From Numida meleagris (lineage: Eukaryota > Chordata > Aves > Galliformes > Numididae): a DNA stretch of 64,000 bases. The notes under the pieces are model-generated. The model worked only from the letters and a program-made list of their open reading frames with translations. It was not told the DNA's origin and searched no databases. The translations under genes were made by a program, and so were the position numbers. The DNA lies in NCBI RefSeq assembly GCF_002078875.1, contig NC_034411.1, forward strand, positions 35,004,990 to 35,068,989, given 5' to 3'. Within the stretch, counting starts at the first letter, position 1. Every line of letters starts with the position of its first letter. This document shows, in pieces, positions 51,144 through 62,699 of this stretch.

Positions 51144-54100
51144 GGTGGTCTTATTGCAGAGATGTGTACCTAAAGATGTAACAACCTGACATTCTAGCAG
51201 CCTTAATGAATAGTCTAAGAGCTGAATGTGAATGTTGACTGAGCTACCAGTTTGCGCATCCATGACATTCTCTATATCAGAGCTTAGGAAGAATGGTCAG
51301 GATTTTAAGAAGAGCTTACTCTGCAGGGCCATTGTTTTTTTTTACAGATAATTAAATGGCTATTTTTTTAACCTACTTTGAATTTGATTTTTCTTATCTA
51401 CTACCCTAATTAAAATGAATAACACAGTATAAATTAAATTTGTACTACTCCACTACTGCAAATTTCAGGGAGAATTTATTAGTAAAGTCTCCCTACCATA
51501 ATCCCTGAGAGGTAATTTATTTAGAATTCTTTCTTCATTTCTTGCCACGTTTTCTAAATTTTATTAAGATCACATACAAACAAACAAATCGTAATTCTTG
51601 AACTAACAAGAATCAGGAATACCGAAGACAATGCATTACGTCAACATTAAAATGTCAGGAGATACTTTAAATTACGAAGTAATATAAAGATTATTTTACC
51701 AGAATTATAGTATAAGAAAAGAAGAGCATGAATTATAATAATGAATTAGTGATAGAGTTTTCACCAAAAGGAATTATGCAGGTAGAAAATAAAAAAAAAA
51801 AGACTCTAAAAATATTTCTTCACAAGTTTTTTCTTTAATTACTGTTTTGGATTAGAGAGACTGTATAAAGGAAGAATGAATTTAATCAACAAGCAATTCT
51901 CTAGGTACTTCATCAAGAAGAGAGGTTAACAAAGTGAAGAGACATTTCTGGACTGGAAGATGCAAGAGTTCATTAGGAAAGTAAGCACAATCAGGCCAAA
52001 GTGCAATTAAAAAAACATTCATTATAATTGGAAACACTGAAAACAGGATTCATTAGATTTTCAAAAGACAGCAAGAGAAACTTACCTGATCCATTCATGG
52101 AATGGGTTCTTAAATACAGAATTAAGACTAAAATTCTAAGACTGCACCAAAGATTTCTTGCAAGCACACCTAATCTAAACAAGTGAGCTTGGAACTGAAC
52201 TTTAAGAATATCCTTCCTGTTGATTTTAGCACTTCCAAAAAAATTTACCACCTTTCTGAGTACTTGTGATACCACCTTCTCCAGCTGATGACCTTTATGA
52301 AAGACTACTTCATAACTGAATTGAAAATGAATTTGAAAAATGAAAGGTAGTTTTGTACATGTATAGAGGTTCAAAAATACCTACAGCTTCAAAAGAGTGA
52401 TCAAAATACAGTAAAATTATCCCTCTCTGTATCTTCAGGAGCACAACAGTTAATGGACAGGAGATGGAATCTACCAAATAATTATTCTCTTTCATCCAGA
52501 GACAACTTTTAAATCACTATAGGGTTATTTAAAAAGAAATAAGATCATCAGCTTCGTTAGATACTTAATGATGAAAAGAAGATATGGACTAAAATCATTG
52601 CAAAACTGCCACAGAGGAGCGTGGGTGTCCTATTGCAGATTCATTCATACAACTTCCAAATAAACCTTCTATTGCAGATAATGAACTTAAGCTAAGAGCT
52701 GGACTTGGTATTTGACAGTTGAGAATTACTTCTCACAGATTACCCTTAGGTGGTGATGCCATTCAGTTTCCTGAGTTGCAAGGTAAATATTTAAGTCAGT
52801 ATTATTTGAGAGTATTAAGACAAAGCTCAGGTGTTTGTACCTGCATTTTCATAGTGCCACCAGCAACAGGTACATCTACTTTTTGTTGTTTCCTGGAGAA
52901 ATCTCTTAGGGTCATAATATACTTTCTTGTTTATAAAGTAAAACAGATTTCCACTGGAAGATAAAAAGATACTGAATGTTACTTGGAAAGCTTGTGCTGC
53001 TCCACTCCTAAGAAATTAAAAATATTGTTAACAGATGTTTTGCATGGTCCTGTGTACTGAGGCTGCAGAACCTTATGTCTATACCTCATTTACTCATTGA
53101 GAAGCCATAGACAGAGAAGACAATGGTGTTTACAACCATAAAGAGGCACTCTGAAGAACTCTGCTGCTCCACTGTTCTTTAAACCTGAAAGCATAAACAT
53201 TGCATAAGTTTTAGCCTGATTTCCTAAGGTTATTAGGTTATCTCAAGTTGTCACATTCTGTTCATTTTCCAGTTCTTTTCAATGTTTTTGAATTCATTAG
53301 CCAAATCCAATCAAATTTGGTGGGGACAAAGATGTCACAAAAGCATTACATTTCTTTGGGAAAATTTGTAGATAGACAGAGAAATGCTTGCTTACCTCCT
53401 CCAAGAGAAAAAAAAAAGCTATAATGTTGACTTAAATAATTACTTGTCTGAACTGAACACATTTTCATATAAATTTTACTGTTTCCACAAATTAAAATTC
53501 AAATTTTATGAAAAATCTTCCTTTCATCTTGTGAACTTTTGCAAGCATTGCTTACTGCCATTACCAGTTTCTGATGTCTTCCCATTCAGTTGCGGCAAGA
53601 TTTTAATTTCCATGGAGTACACACTTCTTAAATAATTTGCAAGCATCCCACACACACTGGGAACTACTGAAAGGAATTAAGAATTAAGACCCTTCTTTTA
53701 ACCTAGAGGGCTGGTAGTTTATTGACCACATTGGCCTCTTCTCTCGCAATCCACTTTTTTCTTCTGCACTACAGGAAAAAAAGGACATTTATTTTTGTAC
53801 AATATAATCCAAAAACCAAATCAAGATGGTAATTAGCACAGCACTAAACCATTTTTCCTTCTGTACAAGCATTCTCTACTATCACCTTTTTCCTTAAAAA
53901 ATGATAAAATTGCTGTGGAATTGACAAGTAGAAGTATGGCAAATAATCACCTTGTGTAACTTTAGACATTTAAATTGCATTTTTGAATTAGAAGGCAAAT
54001 TTGCTAAGACCACCCACAAAGTTAATGGAGACAGGCAGGTTCTTGTAGAAGGTGATTCATAACTTAGCCTTCTAAATGTGCGATTGGGATGTTTAATCAG

Positions 54101-55872
54101 GAGTGGAGACCTGAAATTCATTTTCATCTTATTCTCATGATTGTCCATTACACTATATCCAGGCTGAAGAGTTATTATAGTAATTGTTAACTGCAGCTCA
54201 TTTGAAACAATCAAACCTACCAATGGTTGCACTGATGAGGACAGCTGAAAAAAAAAATTAGATCTTTTACTGTACGGAGAATTAAATCTTGGCCTTTAAT
54301 ACCTTCAGAAGGCTTTGTTACCTTTGTTCACAACTGGAAAACAAGAAATAAAAAGCTGTGGCAGTGGCAGACCTTTTGTATAAAATTGGCTTGCACAAAG
54401 GAAGGATAGACAGGAATAAATAGCTTGAGAGCAATATAAAAGATAGAAATTCTGTGAAACCACATTCCAGGTGAGTTCTGTTAGTACTATGTTTTGTAGG
54501 TGATTCAAAGGAATAATCTTACAACTTACTTCAGGAAGATAAGAACAACTGTAGTGTTAATTGAATTTACTCCTTAGTTTTAAGACGAGTGTAATATTTT
54601 AAAGCACTACAGTGCAATATGAGCAATGAGTTATTTAAACATTTCCGTAGGGTTTTAAACATTCTGATGAATCACTTATAATTAGCTGTGATTAAAAAAT
54701 CACTGTCAAATAGATAACTGTAATGAAGAATATGGTACAAAGCAACTTTCTCAACTCACAATATCCATTTCTTTTTGGTACAAAGTAAAAAGATTTTACT
54801 ATAATTACAATTCTGTAACACAGATTTATAAGGAAATACTGCAGCCAGACTGCCTACTGATAGCTGGCCCTGTTGGCTAGCAAAGGGAGATAAATGCTTT
54901 ACGTTCATTCGAAATTTCACTTAAGGCTGTGCCAAAAATGTTTTTCAGATCAAAAAGGGACAAAAGCAACGAGGCTTCCAGAAATACATGCTATGTAATA
55001 GAAAAATATCAACCATATGTGCATTTTAGATTTGTGGATCAAGGTTGGCAATCAGATTTTGACTCCCTAAATATTCTCAGAGTTCTAAATATAATGCTCT
55101 TCCATAATGTTCGTTTATTTTTTTTTTCCTGAAACCATCATAACATTGCTGTGTGCAGGAAAGTGAGCTGTCTTGCTCAACTCAGAGAAGACTGGATTTG
55201 ATTTGTGAGTAAAATGACATTTACTACATTTAAACAGTTTTGAAAGGGCAACTTTTCTGCTAGGTAACTGAGGAAATGCTCATACTGACTGTCTTTATGC
55301 CCATCTACCTGTTTGTCCTTTCTCTTCCAATAGGGTTTTATTTATCTTCTTTCTTCCAAGGATATTTAAAAGAGAGGTGAAAGCCTCAAAGATGGTCAGT
55401 TCCTAAAATTTTCACAAGAACTTATCACTGAGTGAGAAGGCTCTCATTTCTATCTGGCAAAGTCTTAAATATGAACTCAATGGCTATTTATGCATGGCTA
55501 CCAACTGGGCCACAATGTGCAAGATGGCTACACAGTACAGAAGTCAGAACCAGCTTACTCTTTTTTTGCCCAGCAGCTAGTTAGGAGGTGTACTGGGTAC
55601 TGCCAGTGAATTATAAGGGAGAGTGGTTGAGAACTTTAAGAGTTACCATAGTTTTGGACACAAGGGAAGGACTCAGCACATTCATGCAGAAGTGAGATTT
55701 TTAGGGATCTGCAAGGCAGCTGAACTCAAGGAGTGTAAGAGTGTGGGAAATAGGCCAGAACTGGTCAATAAAGAATCTCAAGTTCTTCAGTTCCACTGCT
55801 CATGGAACTTTTTTTTTTTGTTTACGTACATTTAACAGCCAATATTTAGATCACTATACTGAGGTTCAATGT
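51144..55872. other. Intergenic; one weak exon candidate
   Basis: AT-rich DNA with no recognised gene. The minus-strand segment at 52086-52315 has exon-like boundaries and is listed separately. ORFs at 53894-54232 and 54929-55132 show no family features. A donor-like CAG|GTGAGT on the plus strand at 54468-54476 has no convincing exon. Confidence 0.55.
52086..52315 (-). other. Candidate minus-strand exon (splice-site based)
   Basis: A 230-bp segment is bounded on the minus strand by a T-rich acceptor (CATTTTCAATTCAG, ending at 52316) and a full-consensus donor ATCAG|GTAAGTTT (GT at 52085-52084). One frame is open through the whole segment and beyond both ends (51991-52374). Its peptide contains a basic, amphipathic-looking stretch (GHQLEKVVSQVLRKVV) followed by a hydrophobic one (LWCSLRILVLILYL). 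I recognise no family. The sequence could belong to an unannotated coding gene or a long non-coding RNA, or be chance: a 9/9 donor is rare but single motifs are weak evidence. Confidence 0.2.
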
Positions 55873-55915
55873 AAAGAAAAGAAGAGGAAAGAAGAGGAAA
55901 GGGGAAGGGGAAGGG
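55873..55915. repeat. Polypurine tract, left side of gap
   Basis: Pure purine on the plus strand, moving from AAAG/AAGAGG words to GGGGAAGGGG just before the Ns. It is continuous in kind with the repeat right of the gap, so the gap almost certainly hides more simple repeat. Confidence 0.9.
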
Positions 55916-56302
55916 NNNNNNNNNNNNNNNNNNNNNNNNNNNNNNNNNNNNNNNNNNNNNNNNNNNNNNNNNNNNNNNNNNNNNNNNNNNNNNNNNNNNN
56001 NNNNNNNNNNNNNNNNNNNNNNNNNNNNNNNNNNNNNNNNNNNNNNNNNNNNNNNNNNNNNNNNNNNNNNNNNNNNNNNNNNNNNNNNNNNNNNNNNNNN
56101 NNNNNNNNNNNNNNNNNNNNNNNNNNNNNNNNNNNNNNNNNNNNNNNNNNNNNNNNNNNNNNNNNNNNNNNNNNNNNNNNNNNNNNNNNNNNNNNNNNNN
56201 NNNNNNNNNNNNNNNNNNNNNNNNNNNNNNNNNNNNNNNNNNNNNNNNNNNNNNNNNNNNNNNNNNNNNNNNNNNNNNNNNNNNNNNNNNNNNNNNNNNN
56301 NN
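55916..56302. other. Assembly gap (387 N)
   Basis: A run of Ns flanked on both sides by plus-strand polypurine repeats. The two long ORFs that appear to span it (55741-56427 plus, 55846-56412 minus) are artefacts of unknown bases. Confidence 0.99.
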
Positions 56303-56398
56303 AAAAGAAAAGAAAAGAAAAGAAAAGAAAAGAAAAGAAAAGAAAAGAAAAGAAAAGAAAAGAAAAGAAAAGAAAAGAAAAGAAAAGAAAAGAAAAGA
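56303..56398. repeat. (AAAAG)19 microsatellite
   Basis: Ninety-six bases of perfect AAAAG pentamers immediately right of the gap. The true array length is unknown because its left end lies in the gap. Confidence 0.97.
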
Positions 56399-59118
56399 TG
56401 CGGAGCCTTCATAAGCTCAGTTTTTAGGATTGAAAAAGAATACTGTGATTAGCAAATCTTGACTGTCAAGTTAATGCAAACCTCAGCAAATTCCTCATTT
56501 CTTAATGAAGAAAATAATTTCAGGTGAGCCAGACCAGGGTATTTAATCAGGATCTAACGTAACAGAGAATCTAGCATGTGTTGCTTAAATTACTGCAATT
56601 TAATTTTGTTTGAAGATTTACTAATCCTCATTGCTAACATTGTAATTTATTTTTGTTTTGACTTTTTCTGCTTTCAGTTTTTATTTATTTTTTTAAATTC
56701 AGATTCTCTCAAAGACCCATAAAAAGGACCTCTGCTTTTTATGTTGAATTATAGAGTACTCCATAGAGTACTCAAATTACCATAACTTTTTACACAGAAA
56801 ACACATTTTACCTACTACAAAATCACACTTCAGCCTTAACTCCTCCTTTGTGAAAGAGATCAGACTATAATCTTTCACTGTAAAGTAAGATTTCAACATC
56901 AGAGCATTCATTTTTAAATTCCTTTTAATTCTCTCAGCAGCATCTAAAAGGTGAGCTCTGGCTGGGCATAGCATTCTGGGTCTGCTTTAATGTGAGTTAC
57001 CCATCTAGCTAAAATTACTGAAATTAAAGCTTTGAGCTTACTAGCACTGATTCACCTTGAACAGCTTATTGTGCCACCTTCATTTCAATCCAGATGTCAT
57101 GTAAATACAGAAGTTATTTCCTCAGTGGCCTCGCAGTAGATTGGCTGTTAAGGAAATATTAAAACTATTTCAAAATTCCTTGCAGTCGTTTTGGATAAGA
57201 AAATGACTTTTTGAAAGGAGCTGAAGACTAATACTATGAAGGCAACATACTGACAGTTTACTAGGAAGTTCACCCTTGAATCATCTATAATAATAGCTTT
57301 TTCTTGGTTTACAAGATGGATAGATTATAGAATGAGACAAGTTATGAATTCTGTACAATAGCAATGAGAAATCTTATCTGTTATTCTGAAAGGGGAATTG
57401 CCAGGAGTTTTTAACATAACAAACAACCAACAATATTTCTGACAGCATAAACAGTTGCAGAGATAACATACAACTCTGAATTCTAACCAGTAAATCTGAG
57501 CTGGTACACAAAGGAAGATGTCACAATGTACACACAAACACAGACGTAACAAAACACGACATGAAAATCAACTGCAGAATTTCAAGACACTTTCTCTGGA
57601 AAAGCAGGACCAATGAAGAGAAGCTTCTTTTGGGCCCTCGTGAGTCAACAGGACACAAATTCTGAGTCCACTAACTGAAAGTGGACCACTCCTTTGCAAG
57701 CAACAAGAGACGCATTCAAAGTGTTATGACTTAACTTTTGTAAGTGAACATCTTGTTTTCCCAGTACTTTGCTTTCTTCCTACTTGGTACTTTGCAAAAT
57801 AATATTCTATCACCTAGTTTTGTTTGATTTTCTTTTCATCTCTGTAGTATACATTCAGTAATAACCACTGGGTAGAGTTCTGCTGTCTTCAAATTGGAGC
57901 CTAGTTTATAAAACTGCTATAACAATGAAACTTGAATTAAACAAATGATTTGCCTGCTGTATAAATCTAAAAAACAGCAAGATACCCTCCAATACTGTAT
58001 CTTAATGTACCCAATGAGAATTCATTTTTATTAATACTAACCTGAAATTAATTACTACAAGAAATCATAACTCGCTAGAACTACAATGACTTTAGAAACA
58101 ATACAGACACTATTGCAATTTTCACATTTGGCAAGTTAACGGACTTAAATCACTTCATGGGGAGGAGAGAACTTCGTTACAAAAGATTAGATCCTTTCCA
58201 TGTTAATATATATGCCATTCTCACAGAAGTCAAGGACATAATCTTGACTGAACAATGTCAACAGGAAGGCAGAGGATTAATTAGCTTGGAAAACAAAAGC
58301 AAATTCTTAAAAGAAGTCAGTTTTAAGAGGCAGAATTGTTCAGGATAGTACTTCGGACTTAAGATAATGAAGGTCTTTTCTGGAAAATGCACAAAATTTT
58401 TTTTACAGCCATTATAATATTAACCACCACTTTATAACATTTACCTAAAGTTTATTTTAGGAGAAGCTTTGTTTTTTAACAATCGTCTTAAAACCTAGTA
58501 AACTGAAGAATTAATTAGCAAGCATGGAGGATCAGCAAACTAATGCTTTAGTCTGTTAAACCATCTGCTCAGGAGCACCCTGTTCAAATCTTGGCATTAT
58601 GAGAAGATGGGTGAATACTTTTGCCTCTTGCACTTAGTTACAACTTGCCATTCTTAGTTAACATTCTTTTTTTTTTTTCCTTCATTTCATGGTAAATAGA
58701 GTTAAAAGAGGTCAGTAATTGGTCAGACTTCTGCTATCATGAAATTTTACTAAACAGACTGTTAACGATTTTGGCAGCAAATCTTACAGTAGACATTCCT
58801 CTTACTTCACATCAGATTCCTGTATACACTAGGTATTTATAAAGGGGTGGATCCATCATTATCTTTTGTTACTTTTCCATTGTACAAAGCAGATATATAT
58901 ACAGTTAAACCAGCCAACTACTGTAAGGTAATTGAAGTGTTCAAGGCAGTCTGTCCTTCGGTTTTGAAGACTATTAATGAATGCACCATTAATATTTTAG
59001 TATATCGTTATATTTCATTATTAACAAGAACACACTTATCAGATCTGAGAAGGTCCTTGTTATCACAACCCCAATCTGTCTTTGTCTTCTAAGCTTCCAT
59101 ACTAATTCTTTGATTTCA
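56399..59118. other. Intergenic, no gene recognised
   Basis: AT-rich DNA with short ORFs lacking any domain (for example 57325-57552 minus, 58157-58348 plus). A 14-base T run lies at about 58666-58679. Nothing else stands out. Confidence 0.6.
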
Positions 59119-59406
59119 TGTCACAGTTTAGTTTCCATAAAATGCAGGTGCTCTTACGGGGAATGGTGCGAGGCAGCATCTGGCAATGAGTGTAGCCAAC
59201 AGTTTGCTTAGAACAAGAGGAGTACTTTTATTGTTGACACTAACAGAATCTCCTTGTGCTTCAGCCACTCTCTTACAGACCAAAAAAACACAGAGGGCTG
59301 CCTCAGCTCCAAGCCAGGTGGTGGATGCATCAGGGAAGCAACCCAGAAAATCACATGGTGAAGCCTGCGTGGTGTCCAGGGGCAAACAAAGGTGCTCGAA
59401 GTAACA
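59119..59406 (-). mobile_element. Possible LTR-like element
   Basis: A segment of about 288 bp has TG...CA type ends in minus orientation (minus start TGTTACTTCGAGCACC, minus end AACTAAACTGTGACA). It has a centrally placed poly(A) signal on the minus strand (CAACAATAAAAGTACTC, near 59225-59241), as in a short retroviral LTR. Base composition differs from the AT-rich flanks. Against it, I find no clean target-site duplication and do not recognise the family. The overlapping 93-codon minus ORF (59128-59409) would then be LTR sequence. An unrelated unique sequence is equally possible. Confidence 0.25.
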
Positions 59407-60896
59407 CACTCAAAGGATAAGGTGTGCTTTACCACAGATAACCCAAGTAGTTGCCAGAGAAAGTTCTCCAGAGGTGAAGATTTGGACTCAGCCAGGCAGT
59501 AGGTGCCTTCCTTCCCTCCCTTAGTAGCCAGCTTTCTCCTTGCTTCTTTCTAACTCTGGGCAGTCACAACCCTCTCAGAATCATGTGGGGAAAACTCATC
59601 TGGTCACAGACCTCTGAAGCAAAGACATCTGTTTAAAATTCCATCCCTCTCCTCGCTAATCTTTATACTCCTTGATTTTGTTCATGCATTGCAGACTCAA
59701 TCCTTCCAACCAGCATCAACTGGCATTTTCTCATTGACTTCAGTTAAGTGAGACCAGGATGCAGACAGGGTTCTGCTTTAGAAATTGCTGTACACTGGTA
59801 ATTGCAGAATTTTATTCAAAGACATTTTTTATCTGCATTGATGAAATTAAAATAGGATAGGAAAGAGAGGAATAAAAAAAGCTCAGGCAGAAAGGCTAGC
59901 ATTTTATTTTTCTTTGGCTTGCTCCTGTAGTAGATTGACCTCCCTCAGATAAATCCGTACACCATGGAAACTGTTTTCTCACTGAGGAAAAATTTCCAAG
60001 TTCAGCTGAAGGCCTATACATCATGTTAAGCATATAGCTAAACTGTGCAAGTGTGTAATCTTACTGCCCTCTCCCCATCCTTCCCTCCTGCTGTTTGTCA
60101 TACTTACTGTCATATCTCGTTTCAAAGTCGGGTAAGGGCATCGGGGCAGGGCATGTGCCTTCCTCTGTGTTTGCAAAGTGGCAGCATGTGGGAGTACAGG
60201 AAAGACGAGGAAGGGAAACACGTTTCCAGATCTTTGGAGGATAAATTATAAAGCAATAATAACACACTGTAAAATAAATGCTATCAACTGATATTTACAC
60301 AGTCCTTTATCTAAAGTCTCTCTCTAATGTGTTCAGCATAATTATAGTGCTGTTTGGCAAAACATAGGTGGACAGAATAATAATTCCTTTATTGCTGTAT
60401 GGTTTTACTGCATACTCACAGTTAGCCTACAACCTGCGGGTCTAAAATAATAATAATTGGATTCCATATCTGGATACCTTTGGTAAGCACTGTGACTCTC
60501 TGTGGAAAGCAGAAATTTCTGTGGCCGGACAATTTCCCAGCATGATGCGGAGCCGTGGGCCAGCTCAGGTGTGTGGCAGCTGACAAATGAAGGCCAGCCT
60601 TGTGGAGCTGGTGGAGTGTAAGGCAAAATGGAGATTGCAAAGGCAAAACCTAGACTGTAGGGTTTCCTTTTTCAACCTTTTATATACAGGAAATAAATGA
60701 ATGAGCTTTAAGGTGTTGTTTGTTTGCTTGTTTGTTGTTTTACACAAACAACACAAATATTCACGGACAAGGTGAAGAAACTGATGGAAGTTTACAGAAA
60801 GCAGTGGGATATGGCCCTTCTGAGATGGCCTCAGAGACAGAAACACTAAATCAACTGCGAGTCAGAGAGTAAAGAAAAATGGAGAAAGAGATTCAA
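59407..60896. other. Intergenic, no gene recognised
   Basis: No gene or clear repeat. Moderately GC patches at 60080-60230 and 60520-60640 give short overlapping ORFs on both strands, without domains. Confidence 0.6.
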
Positions 60897-60965
60897 AGAG
60901 TCAGAGAATATCCCGAGTTGGAATGGACCCATAAGGATCATCGAGTCCAACTCCTGCTTACAGTA
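60897..60965 (-). mobile_element. CR1 LINE 3' end fragment
   Basis: The plus strand reads 'tcagagaatatcccgagttg', 'gaatggacccataaggatca' and 'tcgagtccaactcctgct', a very close match to the reverse complement of one bird CR1 subfamily 3' end. Only about 65 bp remain. Confidence 0.9.
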
Positions 60966-62217
60966 ATCAAGTTATTTGTAAGTGAATGTGATAGAAAGGA
61001 AAAAAAGGCGCTTTAGAATTCAACTGAACATACGTAATTTGGTCTTTTCCCAGCATCCTGTGTTCTGCAACACCCTCTGCCCAGACTTTTCCCAAGCATC
61101 TTATCTAAATGCTGCAGCTTTACAATAAGCTCTCCCTGGCCACGTGGAATCGAATTGTCACGGAGCTGACCGGGATTTGGGTAGCAGCGGTTAGAGCCCT
61201 GAGGCATCTGTGTGCCTCCCACAACACAGACAATTGTCACAGCTCAAGAGAAGGTGAACGTGTTCTCTCCTCACAGCAGTGGAACTTACGCTCACTAACA
61301 CATGTACTGGCTTTTTAAGAATGATACATACACAAAAAACTTAAGCCATGGCTTTCACAGACAACACCTTACAGCCACTATAATTAAATGTACAGGATAT
61401 CTCCTAAGCACTTCATTCAGAGCAGATTTCATTGCCCTCCTGTCAGTCAGTTGCCACTGATATCGGTGTGCTTTTCAAGGCAATAGAGAGTTGCCTTGAA
61501 AGTCAGAGATGGCCATCTGACCTACTGTCCTTTTTTTCTTTTTTTCCTTTTTCTGAAAAATTGCTGCTCTTCAGGGTAAATTGGTTTTAACAAAGCATTC
61601 TTACATGGATGCAAGCTTATTAGCTGACAGGAGGAAACAGGAAGGAAATGAGAAGTGATGTGATGCACAGAGGCAGAGAATCAGTGCTCTGCAGGCAGTC
61701 TGTTCCTCTCCCACTTCCTACTTCTTTGCAGGATTTGTATGCCCATCCCCTTAGATCCCATCACTCTGGTGGTGACAACACTAACAGAAGCACACTAAGT
61801 GAAGCACGAGGGACAGCCTTTTTTTTGCCTCAGAATGGACAGAACTTCCAGAGACTGTATGCAGCTTTTCCATTTGGTTTCTGTTGAAATCATGATGTCA
61901 GTGATGAAATAGAATGTACGGATGACAAAAACAGGCTTTATCTAGTTTGAATCATGACGCTGCATTTGGAGCACGTAACATCTGTGCTCCTGCTCTCTTC
62001 TGTCCTTACATATATTCCCACTGACTCACCTTGTGAACTGCAGTGTTTTTTTCATTAGCATGTGTTGTTAGTATGTTTGTTAAATTCATGCCATGCAGTA
62101 ATTAATCTGAAAATGATGTAATTCCTACAGAACTGACAACCTCATGATGTTCACAGTACCTACAGCATGGACATGTTATGTCTGGGAGAGCTACATCCCC
62201 GTTGTTTATTAATGCAG
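60966..62217. other. Intergenic, small hairpin inside
   Basis: No gene is recognised. A perfect 11-bp inverted repeat TTTCAAGGCAA / TTGCCTTGAAA (61473-61501, 7-nt loop) is followed at once by the palindrome AGATGGCCATCT (61507-61518). The ORF at 61648-61887 shows no domain. Confidence 0.6.
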
Positions 62218-62396
62218 GCTGACTGTTGCTGACCTTATGGCGATTAACTCTTTGCAAGAAATCATTCTGACGTTCTGGAGCACGATACTAAGCAATGAAA
62301 TGGCTGTGTGCTTTAAGAAAGAGAAAATACAAACTGTACAGCTGCACAGCAGCATTTATTTCTATAGCATATTTAACCATGAGTACAAAAATACAG
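62218..62396 (+). other. Candidate plus-strand exon (splice-site based)
   Basis: A 179-bp segment is preceded by an acceptor-like TTTATTAATGCAG and followed by the full-consensus donor CAG|GTAAGT (62394-62402). One frame is open from an ATG at 62237 past the donor. It lies 0.3 kb left of the CpG-rich block. The peptide fits no family. It could be part of a non-coding or 5'-untranslated exon, or chance. Confidence 0.18.
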
Positions 62397-62699
62397 GTAA
62401 GTCTGAGCTCACAACTTCCAAACAGCAGTGCCACTGATTTCTGAGAGGAAGGTGGCGGGGTGTGTTACACTCTCTAATAAATGTATGTAAGCATGGTGCA
62501 GGATTTTTTAATTATGATTTTTTTTTTAGATGCCTTCTATGTTGGATTTTCCCAGGCAACGTGTGCCAGGTATATATATTTATATATTGAAGCAAACTTT
62601 CAAGCACCATAAGACACCTATCTGTTGGGCAGCTTTTTGAAAGTTACGGGGTAAACCAGGGTGATCAGCCACACAAACACCCGTTACCAGTAAGAAATT

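Noticed and set aside
55741..56427. ORFs of 188-228 codons across the N gap
   Set aside because: Unknown bases remove stops, and the visible ends are simple-repeat translations (KKRKE, FFSFL).
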